DNA of 64,000 nt, from positions 35,934,983 to 35,998,982 of the forward strand of contig CM038223.1 in the NCBI GenBank assembly GCA_021442155.1. The letters are read 5' to 3'. Below are positions 11,560-23,197 of the stretch, one piece after another. Origin of the DNA: Cymbidium sinense. Its lineage: Eukaryota > Streptophyta > Magnoliopsida > Asparagales > Orchidaceae. Each line of letters opens with the position of its first letter. Position 1 is the first letter of the stretch. A model generated the notes under the pieces. It was not told the origin of the DNA. It saw only the letters and a list, made by a program, of their open reading frames with translations, and did no database searches. The position numbers and the translations under genes were made by a program.

Positions 11560-12600
11560 AGGCCCAAATATTAGTTGAATAAAGGTTTTATTGGCCATCG
11601 CTATGAAAGGATATTGAATGAATTATAGCACAATCTTACACTTACTGCCAAGCTAAAATTGTTAAATAAAGGGAAAGTTATTACATATCATTCCCTTTTC
11701 CTACTAGGCCATGGGAAAACTTATCACTAGATTTCACATTATATTTACCTAGAATACCTCATGGGCATGATAATATCTTCATGATAGTAGATCAATTTTC
11801 TAAACTAGCATATTTCATACCCTGTTCAAAATTGAATGATGCTTCTCACATAGCAAGATTGTTCTTCAGAAAAATTGATAGGTTGCATGGATTCTTGTAT
11901 ACTATAGTTTTTGATAGAGATGATAAATTTATATCCTATGTTTGGGAATTATTATTAAAACTAATGGGAACACAACAAAAATTTTACTCAACATTTCATC
12001 CATAAATAGATAGACAAATGAAAGTAGTCAATGTGACATTAGAAAATCTACTAGCGTGTTTAGTTGAAAAAACTTTAGGAAGCTAAATTTAGCATTACCA
12101 ATATTTGAATTTATGTACAATTGAATTTCTACAACAACCCGCAAATCACTTTTCAAGGTAGTTTATGGATATAACCCAAAAATGCCAATTAACTTAGCTA
12201 ATACACCTACTCATGCATTTTTATGATTCAACATATACATTTGTATGTGATTTTTATACCCATAATGAATACATAAAGAAATAATTACAATACAAAATGC
12301 TAAGTATACTGAAACAAAGAATAAAAATAAAAATTTAAGGAATATGAGGTAGGTGATTATATAGTGGTTTGTATACATCTTGAGGGATTTCCTTCCACCA
12401 AATATAAAAGGTTGAAAGTGAGAGCATGTGGGCAATTTAAAATTATTGGAAAACATATCACTAATGCTTATGTTCTTGAATTGTCCCCTCCCATGTTTAT
12501 TAGCCCTATTTTCAATATGGAAGATCAAATATCTTTTAAAGAAGTTATCCAACCTCCAAATTTATAGTATGATACTTATGTAGAAGGAGATAAAATTATT
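11560..12600 (+). pseudogene. pol: Integrase of chromovirus unit 2
   Basis: Visible are a remnant of the zinc-binding N-terminus (SYTYCQAK near 11634), the catalytic core (LSLDFTLYLPRIPHGHDN, MIVDQFSKLAYFIPCSK, VFDRDDKFIS), then HP-stop-IDRQMKVVN, and a C-terminal block TKYKRLKVRACGQFKIIGK to ISPIFNMED (12364-12567). In related enzymes the third catalytic acid lies in QTE-VVN; here the codon at 12021-12023 is AAA (Lys). With the stops this means no active integrase. Confidence 0.9.
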
Positions 12601-12627
12601 TTAGCTACCTATCCAACCAAGTTTCTT

Positions 12628-12812
12628 TGAAGTAGAGGACATCATCACTGTTGAGACACCAATAGATAATAGTACTAGCCATAGATTCTTAGTAAGGTGG
12701 AAAGACAAGCCACCAAGTAAAGATACATGGAAGACTTTTAAAGAACTACAGAACTTCACCCCAAACTTCTTTAAGACCTTTAGAATCTTAACCCTTTGGA
12801 GAAGCATTCCTT
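12628..12812 (+). pseudogene. Chromodomain at the C-terminus of chromovirus integrase
   Basis: One open frame reads FEVEDIITVETPIDN, then HRFLVRWKDKPPSKDTWKTF, then ELQNFTPNFF, ending at TGA before the LTR. The V-R-W-K-D...T-W core and following E-L helix are typical of chromodomains in Reina/CRM/Tekay-type elements, which direct insertion toward histone-marked chromatin. This is the best-preserved protein segment of the array, although its frame is offset from the integrase part. It separates this element from Tat/Athila types, which lack the domain. Confidence 0.85.
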
Positions 12813-12827
12813 GAGGCTAGAGGGAGT

Positions 12828-13491
12828 TGATATAGAACATTAAAGGAGGAAAGAACTTATCACTTGGTCCCAAACTAAAGCCTAAACTCAAGAGGACTTT
12901 TAGTAGACTTTATATGTCAATTTATGTTTCATGTATTGTATTATATAGTAATGGGTGTATTTAATCATGTGTAAGTGCTATATTAGGGTTATCATTGAAA
13001 ATATGTGAGTTCATCTACTAAATTTTATAAGTGTGGGTTTAGAACTTTGACATTGCACTCTGTATGTTTTAGTATTTGGGAACTGAATATCTTGCACCTT
13101 GCACTAGGATAAGGTGCCTCGATGTTGGACGGTGGTACCAAGACACTAGTTTGTGGTGCCATGGTACTTTGAAATGATTATTCTAACTTTTTTTCATTTA
13201 TTGTTGGTAGTTTTCTCCCTAAAGACCCATCCCTTAGAGTATTGTACATATTTAAACACTCATTTCGACCAAATGAATGACTTTTTGGCTTTTGTGTAAA
13301 ACTTGGAGTGAAAGCTCCTTAGTTGGAGCTTGGTGGTGGGACATCCAAGAGATTTGGTGAACTCTCACTATCACTCTACTTATGTGAGTAAAACTTCAGA
13401 CTTCTTCCACTTTGGCTAGTGAAAAAACATTGGAGCATCTTTTTCTCCTTATCCATTGTGACATCCTTCTCTCTACGAGCACACTGCACCA
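12828..13491 (+). mobile_element. Chromovirus LTR 3
   Basis: Starts TGATATAGAACATTAAAG directly after a purine tract (GAGGCTAGAGGGAG, 12813-12826) that fits a polypurine primer, and ends CACCA. It is about 664 bp long. Instead of flanking DNA, it is followed by a primer binding site and protease/RT sequence of a third unit. Confidence 0.85.
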
Positions 13492-13495
13492 ATTT

Positions 13496-13507
13496 TGGTA
13501 TCAAAGC
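13496..13507 (+). other. Primer binding site (initiator-Met type)
   Basis: TGGTATCAAAGC matches TGGTATCAGAGC at 11 of 12 bases, the best copy in the window. It shows that LTR 3 acted as the 5' LTR of a further unit. Confidence 0.8.
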
Positions 13508-13599
13508 GTGATCCTCCCCATCAATTTTAGGAAGACCTTCGCTTTAAGATCTAAATATAATTCACTATGATCATGAAAACATTTATTTTTCAAGCAAAA

Positions 13600-14660
13600 T
13601 GAAAATACTATTAACATGTTTCCCATTACACTAATTGAAAGAGGTCAATTACAATTACACCCCCATATAGAATTATTCCTACCCCCACAAAAGCCTAATT
13701 TTAAACTACAACTAAAACCTAATCAAAAGATAAATGTGAAATTCTAATTGGTCATGATATCACCATCTAGCTATAGAAAGGATACTTCTAATCAATATTT
13801 TTGTATGTATGAATCTCTTAGAATTCAAACCATAATCTTAAAGTTTAAACACTCAAATAAAAAATTAACTAATCCTACTTCTCTATTTAACCTACACCTC
13901 CTTGAAGATTCCTTCAATAGTATGGAATTGTTGTGATTTTAGATCTATTATTTAAATTTACTATGAACTCTTAATAATTTTCCAAATGAATTACCACCAT
14001 TAAGAGATATACAACATGTTATAGTTTTGATTCCTGGTTCATAAATACTTAATTTATCACTTCATAGCATAAATCCAACTGAGCATGTATAATTAAAATG
14101 ATAAGTAGATGAACTTTTATAGAATGGTTTAATCCAAGAAAGTCTTAGTTCTCATACAGTACCAACCCTTCTAACTACTAAGAAAGAACGAACTTGGACA
14201 ATGTGTGTTAACAATAGAGAAGTAAATAAGATCACGATAAAATACAAGTTTCTTATATCTATATTAGATGACATGTTAGATCTTAATTTTGGCTCATCAT
14301 TATTCTTTAATACTGATTTAAAAAGTGGATATCACCAAGTAAAGATTAGGCCCAGTGATGAATGAAAGATAGCTTTGAAAACTCCTTATGGTATTTATGA
14401 ATATGTAGTCATGCAATTCACACTTTTGAGTAAGCCTAATATGTTCATGAGCTTAATGAACATTATCATGAAACCTTTTATTAGTCATTTCCTTGTAGTC
14501 TTTTTTCATGATATCCTTATATATAGTCCTAATGAGGAATCTCATTTGCATAGCTTAAAGTTGGTTTTAAATAAGTTAAGGATTGTAAAATTATATGTCA
14601 ATTTTAAAAATTGTTTCATCTATCAACTTAATATTATCTTCTAAAGATTCATCTTGTCTA
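13600..14660 (+). pseudogene. pol: Protease end and reverse transcriptase of chromovirus unit 3
   Basis: Sequence from about 13640 aligns with 9870 onward of unit 2 (GAGGTCAATTACA.CCCCC), so gag and most of protease are absent. RT blocks read [44 protein letters not shown], then a clean frame at 14375-14644 with KTPYGIYEYVVMQF, MNIIMKPFISHFLVV and the catalytic box. The box reads FFHDILIYS (14511-14522 for FFHD) where unit 2 has YFDD; one essential Asp is His. Confidence 0.85.
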
Positions 14661-15842
14661 TTGATGGACTAAAAAAAATCTTGTAAAAATTAAAACTATT
14701 ATAGACTAGCCTGCTCCAAAACCTTTTTTACATGTTAATATCATCCATGGAATAGCCACTTTTTAAAAGAGGTTTATTAAGAACTTTAGCACTATTGTAG
14801 CTTATATCACTGATATCTTTAAAGAGAGATAAATTTACTTAGATTACAAATGCTAAAAAGGCCATGGGATAAATAAAAATCTTTATGACTTCTTCACCAA
14901 TATTAAAACTTTCTTATTTCAGTAAAACATTTGAAGTAACTTATAATGACTTAGGTGTTGGAATTAGTGGAGTCTTAAGTAAATAAAATCACCCTATTCC
15001 TTTCTTTAGTGAGAAGTTGAATGATGTTAATCAAAAATACTATATATTACATTCAAACTCTTAAGCAGTTGCTAAATTATCATTACATAAGGAGTTTATT
15101 TTAAATATGCATTGTCATGGACTCAAATTTATAAACTCTTAAAAAAATTGAATCATAGGCATGCTAAGTGGATTAAATATTTTCCAAGAATTTTCTTCAT
15201 ACTTAAACACAAGCTTAGAGTAAAAAAAATAAGCCAACAGTTTGCTTTATCTAGGGTTTCTCTAGTCATCTCATATTTAGAACTTCAAATTCCTCGATTT
15301 GATGCCTTAAGGGAAGACTAAAAAATTTTTCTTAATTTTCATTTAATTTATCTAGAACATGAGACCAAACCCTTGACTTTTTCATAGTCTCTTTGTTATG
15401 ATTGATGGATATCCTTACAAAGGCAATAGATTATGTATCCCTTGATCATCTGTATGTGACTTCCTTATTGCTTAACTTCATTCAAGAGGTACAACTAGAT
15501 ATTTTAATAAATAAAAAACTTACGATCTCATTTAACACAAATTTTACTAATTGTCTTAGGGATGTTGAACATGTCATAGCCTAATGTTGTACTTGTTGTC
15601 AAGCTAACTATTAAGCAAAAAGCAAGTTAATACACATCATTACTTATTCTTTCTTGACCATGAGAAGACTTATCAATGGATTTATGCTAGGCTTGCTTAG
15701 AACACCTCGTGGACATGATAAAATTATCATATTTGTGGATAGAGTTTATAAAATAGCACATTTCTTATCTTGCTCAAAATCAAATGATTCAGCTTATATA
15801 GCTAAATTATTTTTTAAGGAAATTATTAGACTACTTGGGGTT
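14661..15842 (+). pseudogene. pol: RNase H and integrase start of chromovirus unit 3, cut by an insertion
   Basis: RNase H is seen as FEVTY.DLGVGISGVLS and FFSEKLNDVNQKYY near 14930-15050, then LNHRHAKWIKYF near 15145. The integrase zinc region (CTC.CQA near 15590) and core start (GLLRTPRGHDKIIIFVDR, then KIAHFLSCSKSNDSAYIAKL) follow. The frame stops inside LFFKEIIRLLGV at 15842, where unit 2 continues L-H-G-F. A foreign LTR starting TGTTGACTTC begins at 15843. Confidence 0.85.
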
Positions 15843-17600
15843 TGTTGACTTCATAAGCACCACCATATATGAGATTAATTTTGATGATAACAAATATATG
15901 TTCAAATGCCACTAATTGGTTAAAATTCAAGTGTTGAAGGAAAATTCTTCAAATCCATATTCCTTAGTCAAATTGAAAAGCTAAAACCGTTAGATTTGAA
16001 ATAGTTGGGACTTTTCTAGGAATTGCAATATTAAGTCAAATAAATAGCTCAATAAAATAAAATAAATGATTTATTTATTTCAAAATATTTTACTTAATTT
16101 TATCCATATTTTTTACATATTAAAATTGCATTATTCTTTAATTATTCTTTGAATTATCCATTTTGGATTATATGAACTAAGTGCATGAGTTAAGTTTCCT
16201 TTAATGTGCTTTGAAGCTAGATAAATTAAGTCCATACTTTATTAAATCATTTCCATGGTTAATCATTTTTATTATCCATTTATTTCTTGCATGATAATAA
16301 ATTTATTCAAGAATTATTCATATTATCCTTTCTCTCTCCTATTCTTTTATTTTCTCTCTCCTATCATCCGTATCATCTAAATAATGTTTTGGCCAAATTT
16401 TTAATAGGTATTTGACTAATAAATTATGTTAGTTTTATTCAAATTTATTTTTGAAAATAATTCCTTTATTATTTAAATTTTAAAAATTCATTCATTTGAA
16501 TTTTTGTATTTAAATTACTTTGAATTTATTAAGAATATTCATTACTATATCAATGAAAAATTGACTCTAATCGTTTATGGAATGATTTGGACGACCCTAG
16601 CATGATTTATTTCATAAATTTGGAGTTTAATTAAATTATTTTATGTTAATTCAAACTTGAATTCAAAATTAGCCTTGATTTAATAATCTTTTCGTTTTTT
16701 AATTTATTCCATTTTAAGAAAGCACATGGCCGACCCCCTATTATATTAAATTATATCTATTATTTAAAAAGCATAATAATTAATCATCTTGATTTGAATT
16801 AATTAAATGCATTAATTAAGGAATAAGGTGTTGATCGAAAATCTTATGGATTTTCTCATATTTATTTTATTCAAATTAATTCATGCTATTTCCATATTAA
16901 ATCTTGCTCTAATTATTTAATAGTAAATTTATCATATCATGTAGTGAATTCTTACTTGGAATCTACCATTGGCTGACCATCTCATTTGAAAATCAAATTT
17001 TAAAATTAATTACCATGTTAAGGAAAATTAAATTAGATAAGTTCATTATTACTTTTTTCACTTCTTAGTTCCCTCTAGACCGACCCACATAACATTAAAT
17101 CTCATTCAATTTAAGTTTTCATTTAAGATCTAATGTATTTGAATTTCAAAACATTGCTTTAATCAATATTCTCTTCTTGGCTGACTTTCATTAATAGACC
17201 TTTAGGTTGATAAATTGATCTCTCTCTCTCTCTCTCACCATATCTTGCCTTGGCTGAAAATTATTCAAGGGTTCTCATGATTTACTTGAAGGTCTGTATT
17301 CAAATTTTGAATACTTTCCTTGCTTGGATTTCCCTCATGCTTTGGCCAATCCAATCAAAATCTTTTATTACATTGATTTCAAAATTCAATTTATTACCTA
17401 ATCCATTTTCCCTCCTTTTTGTCCATTAGATGAATTCCATTGGAATAAAATCATTGTCTATTTAATTATGATTGTGTAAATCAAATCAAATTATTTCCTA
17501 AATAAATTTTCCTCCAACTTCATTATGCTTTGATGACCCATTAGCCCCTCCTTTTATATTTAAGATGGATTTGTCTCTTTAGAATATTTATATAGGGTTC
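15843..17600 (+). mobile_element. Sirevirus-like LTR, 5' part (interrupted)
   Basis: Starts TGTTGACTTCATAAGCACCACC and then ATTTTGATGATAACAA. The reverse complement of this start is found at 61969, 56941 and (diverged) 30996. It inserted into integrase of the chromovirus. It carries the TC microsatellite and GGCTGA/GGCCAA motifs typical of this LTR family and is interrupted near 17600 by Tat-like sequence. Its missing 3' part resumes at about 23690. Confidence 0.75.
17219..17237 (+). repeat. (TC)9 microsatellite inside the LTR
   Basis: A short TC run in a position that corresponds, on the opposite strand, to GA runs in the LTR copies at 50710 and 61280. Confidence 0.9.
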
Positions 17601-18109
17601 CTGTTGTGGGGTATAAGTTTTGAACTCATCAAATTCATCTTATCGAATATGGGCTTGAAGATGATGTTTATTGAGTTCCTCATGTTGATCAAAATATTGT
17701 CCATCTAATAATTAGCAATTAGCTCTATGATGATTGCCATGTCATTGTAGGGGCTGTCAACTCCTTGCCAATCATTCTTCATTAATACAAAAGGGGTAAT
17801 CTATATACTAGTCACTTGCACCATGGATACTGAGTTTACTTCACCTATTAAGAGTCACATAAAGCTCACTCGCCATGACTTCTTGTCTCCCCAAAGATGG
17901 CTGGTACCATTCTAGCAATGTGAATTCCAAGAGTCAGAGAGGGTTAAGTACTCAGCTCTATGACTTCCTTTCATGGTCTCCCAATAATCATTAAGTTTTA
18001 TTTCTTTTATGAGTTCTTCCACCAAGCTCCTCAAATGTCACCACTCTTTGATATTGTGATTTTGATCATAATAATAGGCACAATATCTTGACTGGTCTTA
18101 TACTTAATA
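17600..18109 (-). pseudogene. Tat-like Ty3/gypsy gag knuckle and protease (minus strand)
   Basis: Reading the minus strand from 18100 downward gives DQSRYCAYYYDQNHNIKEW, then stop, then HLRSLVEELIKEIKLNDYW. This is a gag zinc knuckle with helix as in Tat/Athila-type elements, with the second and last Cys lost. Further on come GVDSPYNDMAIIIELIANY and NSINIIFKPIFDKMNL near 17600-17770, matching the protease region where D-x-G-S-S is expected; the active-site Asp is lost. The fragment ends abruptly at the CACTA terminus at 18110. Confidence 0.65.
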
Positions 18110-18122
18110 CACTACAAGAAAA
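18110..18122 (+). repeat. CACTA terminal inverted repeat, left
   Basis: CACTACAAGAAAA is the standard end of plant CACTA elements, where the transposase cuts. Confidence 0.9.
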
Positions 18123-18799
18123 TGACAATTTTCTAAAGAAGTAATCTGTCAAAAATCAACCAAAATCAGTCAATATTTTGCATTTTCGATGAATTTCACC
18201 ATGACGATAAAACCCTGGTTGGAAATGAGTTTTGGTAAACAAAAAATTCAATGAAAAATAATTTTCAAGGGAGTTTTGGCTAATTGTCAGTTGATTATGA
18301 GGAATTAGTGAAAAGATTGTTTGAAAATGTCATCAAAAAATTGAACTATTGGAAAAGTTTGATTAAACCGCATTTTCGGTAGACAAGTCTGCCAGAAATT
18401 TCTAGTAGGAATGGTTTGCCGAAAAACTGCTAGAATTGGTCATGTCAATAATTTTTTGGTGGCCTTTTTTGCTGATGCATCATATCGAGCTTACTAACAA
18501 AAAATTCATCATAAGTTTGTCGAAACCCTATATAGAATTGAAAAAAAATTTAGAGCTTTGCATATGCTTTGATTTTTATACCTGTAGAAGAATCACAATA
18601 TAACTTCACAATTTTCTAGCTGATAATAATACACCATCGGCATCCATATAAGATTAATAAATAGTTAATCTCAAACTTTTTTTTATTTCATTTTAGTATT
18701 TAAAAAATATTAAAATAAAATAATAATTAAATATTTAAATGAAATATTTTAAAATATCAACATCTAAACAAATTATTTATAAATGGAAAAAGTACAAAT

Positions 18800-19215
18800 G
18801 AGAATTAATCCTTATCATCTTGGTCTTCATTATCCTCTACCTCCACCACTAGTTCCTTCCCCTTAGGGCTGTCTCTACTCATCTTTTCCATTCTAGCCTC
18901 CATTGCATCCATCTAGGCTTCCATCTAAGGAGTCATACTCACTTATATTTTCTAGGCCATCGCAGTGACACACCTTGAAACAATCTCGTCGATCGACTGA
19001 CTACTCATTCTAGAGAATGAACGACATGTATGATCATATGCTAATCCTTGTAAGCCTAGGTCATAAATTCATCCCTTCTTCTTTCCTCTAACAGTCTCTT
19101 TCCACATGTTATACTTTGACTGCTCTGAGTGTCCACTAGAACTTTCTGCACCAATGAAGCCCTAACTAGCAACTTTCTTCATCCTCATTCAGTCATCCTA
19201 AGAGAAATTAGAATG
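18800..19215 (-). pseudogene. Ptta/En-Spm accessory protein (plant transposase family) remnant
   Basis: The minus strand reads SKYNMWKETVRGKKKG, stop, IYDLGLQGLAY, then a polar helix EARMEKMSRD and an acidic tail VEVEDNEDQDDKD. The W-x-E-x-V-x-G-K-K-K-G-x-x-Y-x-L-G block is the hallmark of the Ptta/En/Spm second open reading frame, whose product binds subterminal repeats. At least four in-frame stops are present. It lies downstream of the transposase on the same strand, as in autonomous CACTA elements. Confidence 0.75.
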
Positions 19216-20429
19216 TAAGTTAACCATAAGGAATTGTTAATTGAATTATAATTAAAGAAATTAAGAGTTAACTTATGTATTCTCTCTATGATTGAACATT
19301 AACCCATTGTTAATTAGTCTGATGCTTCTTATTATGTCCTTGATTTTATGTATAACTTCTCTAGATAAATTTAACTTACAAAATTATAATTAGGATTAGA
19401 ACCACAATATGTCAAAAATAAAATTTTAAAAATATACTTATGTGTTGCCCTCTAGCTCAATAAAATGTTTGTCATCGACGGCTCAATGGGCGTAAAGTAT
19501 TGGGCTTATCATAAGGCATTGCTTAAACTTGGGCTTCGTCAAACTTGTGGGTGCCTATATGGGTAGAACGTTGCAATGTCTACAGGCTCTATATAATGGT
19601 AGGCACGTGTATCGGCTAGTCCAATATTCCGAAGTGGCGATATTGAAATGGAGGTCAAGGTAGTGATTATGGTGGTAGCCTAAATAATTGGTTGGGACAC
19701 AACCTCTTGTTTTGCTTAAATATGCACATAAAAGATCATCGTGGAGCATCATCACCACCACCTAATGCCATCTAAAAGAAAATAATTGATTAGATCAATC
19801 ATAAATAAAGTTACTTAAAGAATTAATAGAAATGATAGATAATTATCATGAGAGTTGTAGTATATAGATATAGTATAAAAAAGATGTGAATTGCAGTATG
19901 CAAATATATTATATAAAAAAGATTAAAAAGATAATACATGAATTATGTTATGCACATACAGTATATAAAAAATATGTATAATAGGATATGATGTCGATTG
20001 TAGTGAACATGTACAATATATGAAAATAAATTATTTCATAGTTAAAGTATGTAAAGAAGATAATATGTATCTTAAGACTACTATTTTTAACTCATATCTA
20101 CAAAAAAATGTCCAAGTACCTTTAATGCATGTGTCAGGTTTTCTACTCTCATGAATTAGTAGAAGTTGATTTTATAGTGTCAATTTCATCACCATCCTCA
20201 TTGCTCTTATCTTCATATTGAATGAGTTCCTCATAATCAACATTAGGATCAATCAAGTTCATAACATTTCTACATCATCAACTAGATGTTCAAAATTCAC
20301 CATCTCATCTTGCTGCTGAGCAAGTTCAATATTGTTTTCAACTTCCACTCTTGGTCAGGGTTTGATTTTAATTATAACAGTCCATTCCATTTTCTCTCTT
20401 ATTCTTCATGGATATCTTAGGTAATACAC

Positions 20430-22060
20430 TTATGTGGCTTAATGTGCTAAGATAAATGGATTGTACTTGGCATTTTTTTTAGTCAACTTCATTTCAGTGA
20501 TCCCATATAACTTATGCTTAATCTTCTATTACACATAAGATCAAACCAATCATAATTAAATAAAATGGCATTTATCTTATTTGATCCAAGATATTATAAC
20601 TGCACAACTTCTAGTATAACTTCATAATAATCAATCTCATTATCTAAATGTGTATTTTCTAGAATGGAGATGTTTTTTTTTTCTTTTGATCAAGAATTTG
20701 TGTGAAATTTATAATCATTAACATCATAAATATGGAATGTACTTATAATTTACTTTTGAACCCTAAGATAGGTCATGAAGGTCCTAATCCTCCACTCTAT
20801 TTCTCTAATCATGAACCTAGAATATTAAGAAGAATAATAAAGTTGTGAGGAAATTATACTAAGGTATTAGTGATGATTGTTCACATGTAATCTAAACTAT
20901 GTTGGGAATTCATCTTTGACTTTCTTATTAATGTGGCAGCATCATCCAGTTTAATGAGTTCATGAATAATATGAACTCAGCAATTAAATTGATATAATTA
21001 GGTAAATACTATGTTTGATTAAAAATAAAAATGGGATATTATGGCATTGACATGGTTACTCAAGGAAAAATTGGGCCTTATCGTAGTTTATAAGATCATT
21101 AATTATCACTACCCTAACGTCCTTGCTATTCAGATATCTCGATGTGCTTCTACCTAATGCTTTTCTAGATGGTTGAAAAATATATAACACATTCTATGAA
21201 AAGCTAAAACCATTGGTATTATCTGAACGTGCTTATGGCTCAAAGTAGTAGAACTAGAAATTTATAGTCCTAGGCTAAGTAAGCTTCACATATTGAGTCT
21301 TTAGTGTCCTTTATTCTTTACAATTCTTTTAATTTTATTCAAGAGTCTACATAAATTTTAACAAATAATTAGGCTTAAATTGAATATTAATTAATATTAT
21401 CACTGCTAATAAATGAGTACCTCTTAAAGTGGGTACATCTAGCATGAATAATATTATCACTGCTAATAATTAGGCTTAAATTGATAAGTATGATTGAAAT
21501 GCTTCAATGCTTCTCCATCCAATGGATGACTCAAGATGTGTAATACAGTTGCTCTATTATGCTGTCATTCCATGTGATAGTTTGAATGTATGGAAGTGTA
21601 TAGTCTTTGCAAACGTGAAGTTAGCAGCAAGTAGAACAGATGCTTGTGTTGTACATCTTTGTGTTTACATTATTTTCTACTGCGTGGCTTGAACCTAGGA
21701 GCTCCATAAAATTTGCATTCAATATCTTGTGTGTTGTCCTTGTAATATAGAACATAATAATTGACACAACAGTTAATTTTATTTATCTCAAACCTAGCTT
21801 TGACACCAACTTTTTTATTCTATACAAGTCTTCAGGAACTAAATTTTCCTATAAGTTTTCCTCTTTTAACGGCCCTACAAATTAGTTAAAATATTCATGT
21901 GGCACATTAAATTCAATTTTATAGCTTAATGTGGTTTGAACATCCTTCTCATAACAGTCGTTGTGCTGCCTTTAATAGATCATAGAACTTTTGAGCATCA
22001 TAGATTATTTACATCTTAGATCATTTATTCATAAGTTTAGCTAAAATCATATTAACCTGA
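20430..22060 (-). pseudogene. CACTA tnp2-type transposase, decayed
   Basis: Minus-strand blocks in order: LVPEDLYRIKKLVSKLGLR (about 21800-21860), matching the segment before the conserved zinc region; RLQRLYTSIHSNYHMEWHDS with HPMDGEALKHF (about 21495-21610), the tnp2 core motif; KSKDEFPT.FRLHV (about 20880-20920); and ILEVVQLYYLGSNKINAILF with NYDWFDL (about 20540-20630), the DUF4216-like C-terminal block. Stops and frameshifts interrupt all of them. The product would cut and rejoin the element ends; this copy cannot encode it. Confidence 0.8.
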
Positions 22061-22964
22061 AGGCCATGCATAACTCATTGAGGCACCATTGTTAGCATCA
22101 ATATGTGGCTCAAACTCATCATGTGAAGTTTATAATTAAATATTTAATTAGAAACCCCTGTGATACAAATTTACTATGACTTCATCTAGCATTGAGAATG
22201 CCTAATTCTTGTGCCTCGCACATGGATATCAAAACTTTCCTTTAGAAATGTAAAAAGAAAGTTAAAATTTCACATGTATGCAATGCTCAACACCACTCAA
22301 GAATTCATCAGTTAATCCTTTTCTATCCAGATGCATTCTTATTGTACATCCATGATCGCTCATTACGGATATCCATGAGTTGGGTAAATTGAAAAAAGTG
22401 AGAATTTATTTAACATTTTATCTTAGTTATAGAAGTAGTAATAATTTCATTATAAGTAGCTAATTTCATGTAATGCCCTAACTGTTTAAGTCGTTCACTA
22501 TGATTTTTTGACAATTTCTTGATAGTTAGTCATAATAGCCTATAATCACCAAATTCATTTTTCTTACAAAATATAAATCTGATACATATTGTGAAATTTA
22601 AATACAACAAAATTTTGATCATCATTTAAGTAATAATTTTACACATTAAACTAATTAGAATGATAATAAAAAAAATCCTAAAATAAAATTTACAAAAAAT
22701 TTAAAACCTAACATTTGTAATTAAAGATCTATACACAAATTGACATTTTAAATTAACATTTAGCAAAACCAAATAAATTTGTACAAGATTTAACTTAAAA
22801 ATTACAAAAATCTCTCAAAATTTTAAATTCTTAATTGTCACAAACTAATAGATGAAATCATAAAAAATACAATAGAAAGAAGAGATCAAGATATACATTC
22901 AATTTTATGAAGATAAAAAATACATTTTGGATGCAATTTGTGAGCCCTAGCTTCATTCCTGTCA

Positions 22965-22968
<4 letters not shown>

Positions 22969-22998
<30 letters not shown>
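22969..22998 (+). repeat. (GA)15 microsatellite in the CACTA right subterminal region
   Basis: An uninterrupted GA run of about 30 bp. It creates serine/leucine and arginine/glutamate runs in overlapping translated frames, none of which looks like a gene. Confidence 0.95.
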
Positions 22999-23001
<3 letters not shown>

Positions 23002-23182
23002 GGAGGAAATGGGTCGGGTGGTCAATTTGGGGAGAGTGGGAACATATTTGAGTGCGATGTCCTCCATAGTCAATAATTCCATTAAAAATGTTTTTGTCTG
23101 AACCTTCCATTGGTAAATCAGCCGGCAATTTCCAATAAAAGTCTGATGGAAATGTTGCCAGAAATCTGTAGTTTTTCTTAAT

Positions 23183-23197
23183 GATTTCTTTATAGGG
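23183..23197 (-). repeat. CACTA terminal inverted repeat, right (degenerate)
   Basis: GATTTCTTTATAGGG is an imperfect match to the inverse of the left end (TTTTCTTGTAGTG). It was placed by proximity to subterminal motifs and by the return of non-CACTA sequence after it. Confidence 0.5.

Larger units (their letters stand above)
4307..15842 (+). mobile_element. Tandem Reina-like chromovirus array (LTR-internal-LTR-internal-LTR-internal)
   Basis: Three related LTRs (4307, 7069, 12828) alternate with three internal regions in one orientation. Unit 1 holds gag and part of protease. Unit 2 holds gag, protease, reverse transcriptase, RNase H, integrase and a chromodomain. Unit 3 starts near the protease/RT linker and is cut in integrase at 15842. 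Two adjacent units sharing an LTR is the known product of unequal recombination between LTRs. All frames carry many stops, so nothing here is expected to be active. Confidence 0.85.
18110..23197 (-). mobile_element. CACTA (En/Spm) DNA transposon, about 5.1 kb, coding strand minus
   Basis: The left end is the canonical CACTACAAGAAAA terminus; the right end near 23183-23197 is a degenerate inverse (GATTTCTTTATAGGG). Both ends carry related subterminal motifs: GCCAGAAAT with TAGT at about 18391 and 23157, and GGAAATG/GGAAAATG types. Inside, minus-strand sequence gives tnp2 transposase, a DUF4216-like region and a Ptta-like second protein. The flanking triplets are ATA (18107-18109) and ATG (23198-23200), so the 3-bp target duplication is at best imperfect. 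Confidence 0.85.

Noticed and set aside
12211..12552. 113-codon minus-strand frame opposite the integrase C-terminus
   Set aside because: Antisense to a recognised integrase segment; hydrophobic content comes from A/T-rich codons.
12601..12807. 68-codon minus-strand frame
   Set aside because: Antisense shadow of the chromodomain.
19555..19761. 68-codon minus frame with several Cys/His residues
   Set aside because: Cys and His do not form a known zinc-finger spacing, and it lies inside the decayed CACTA element between its two proteins.
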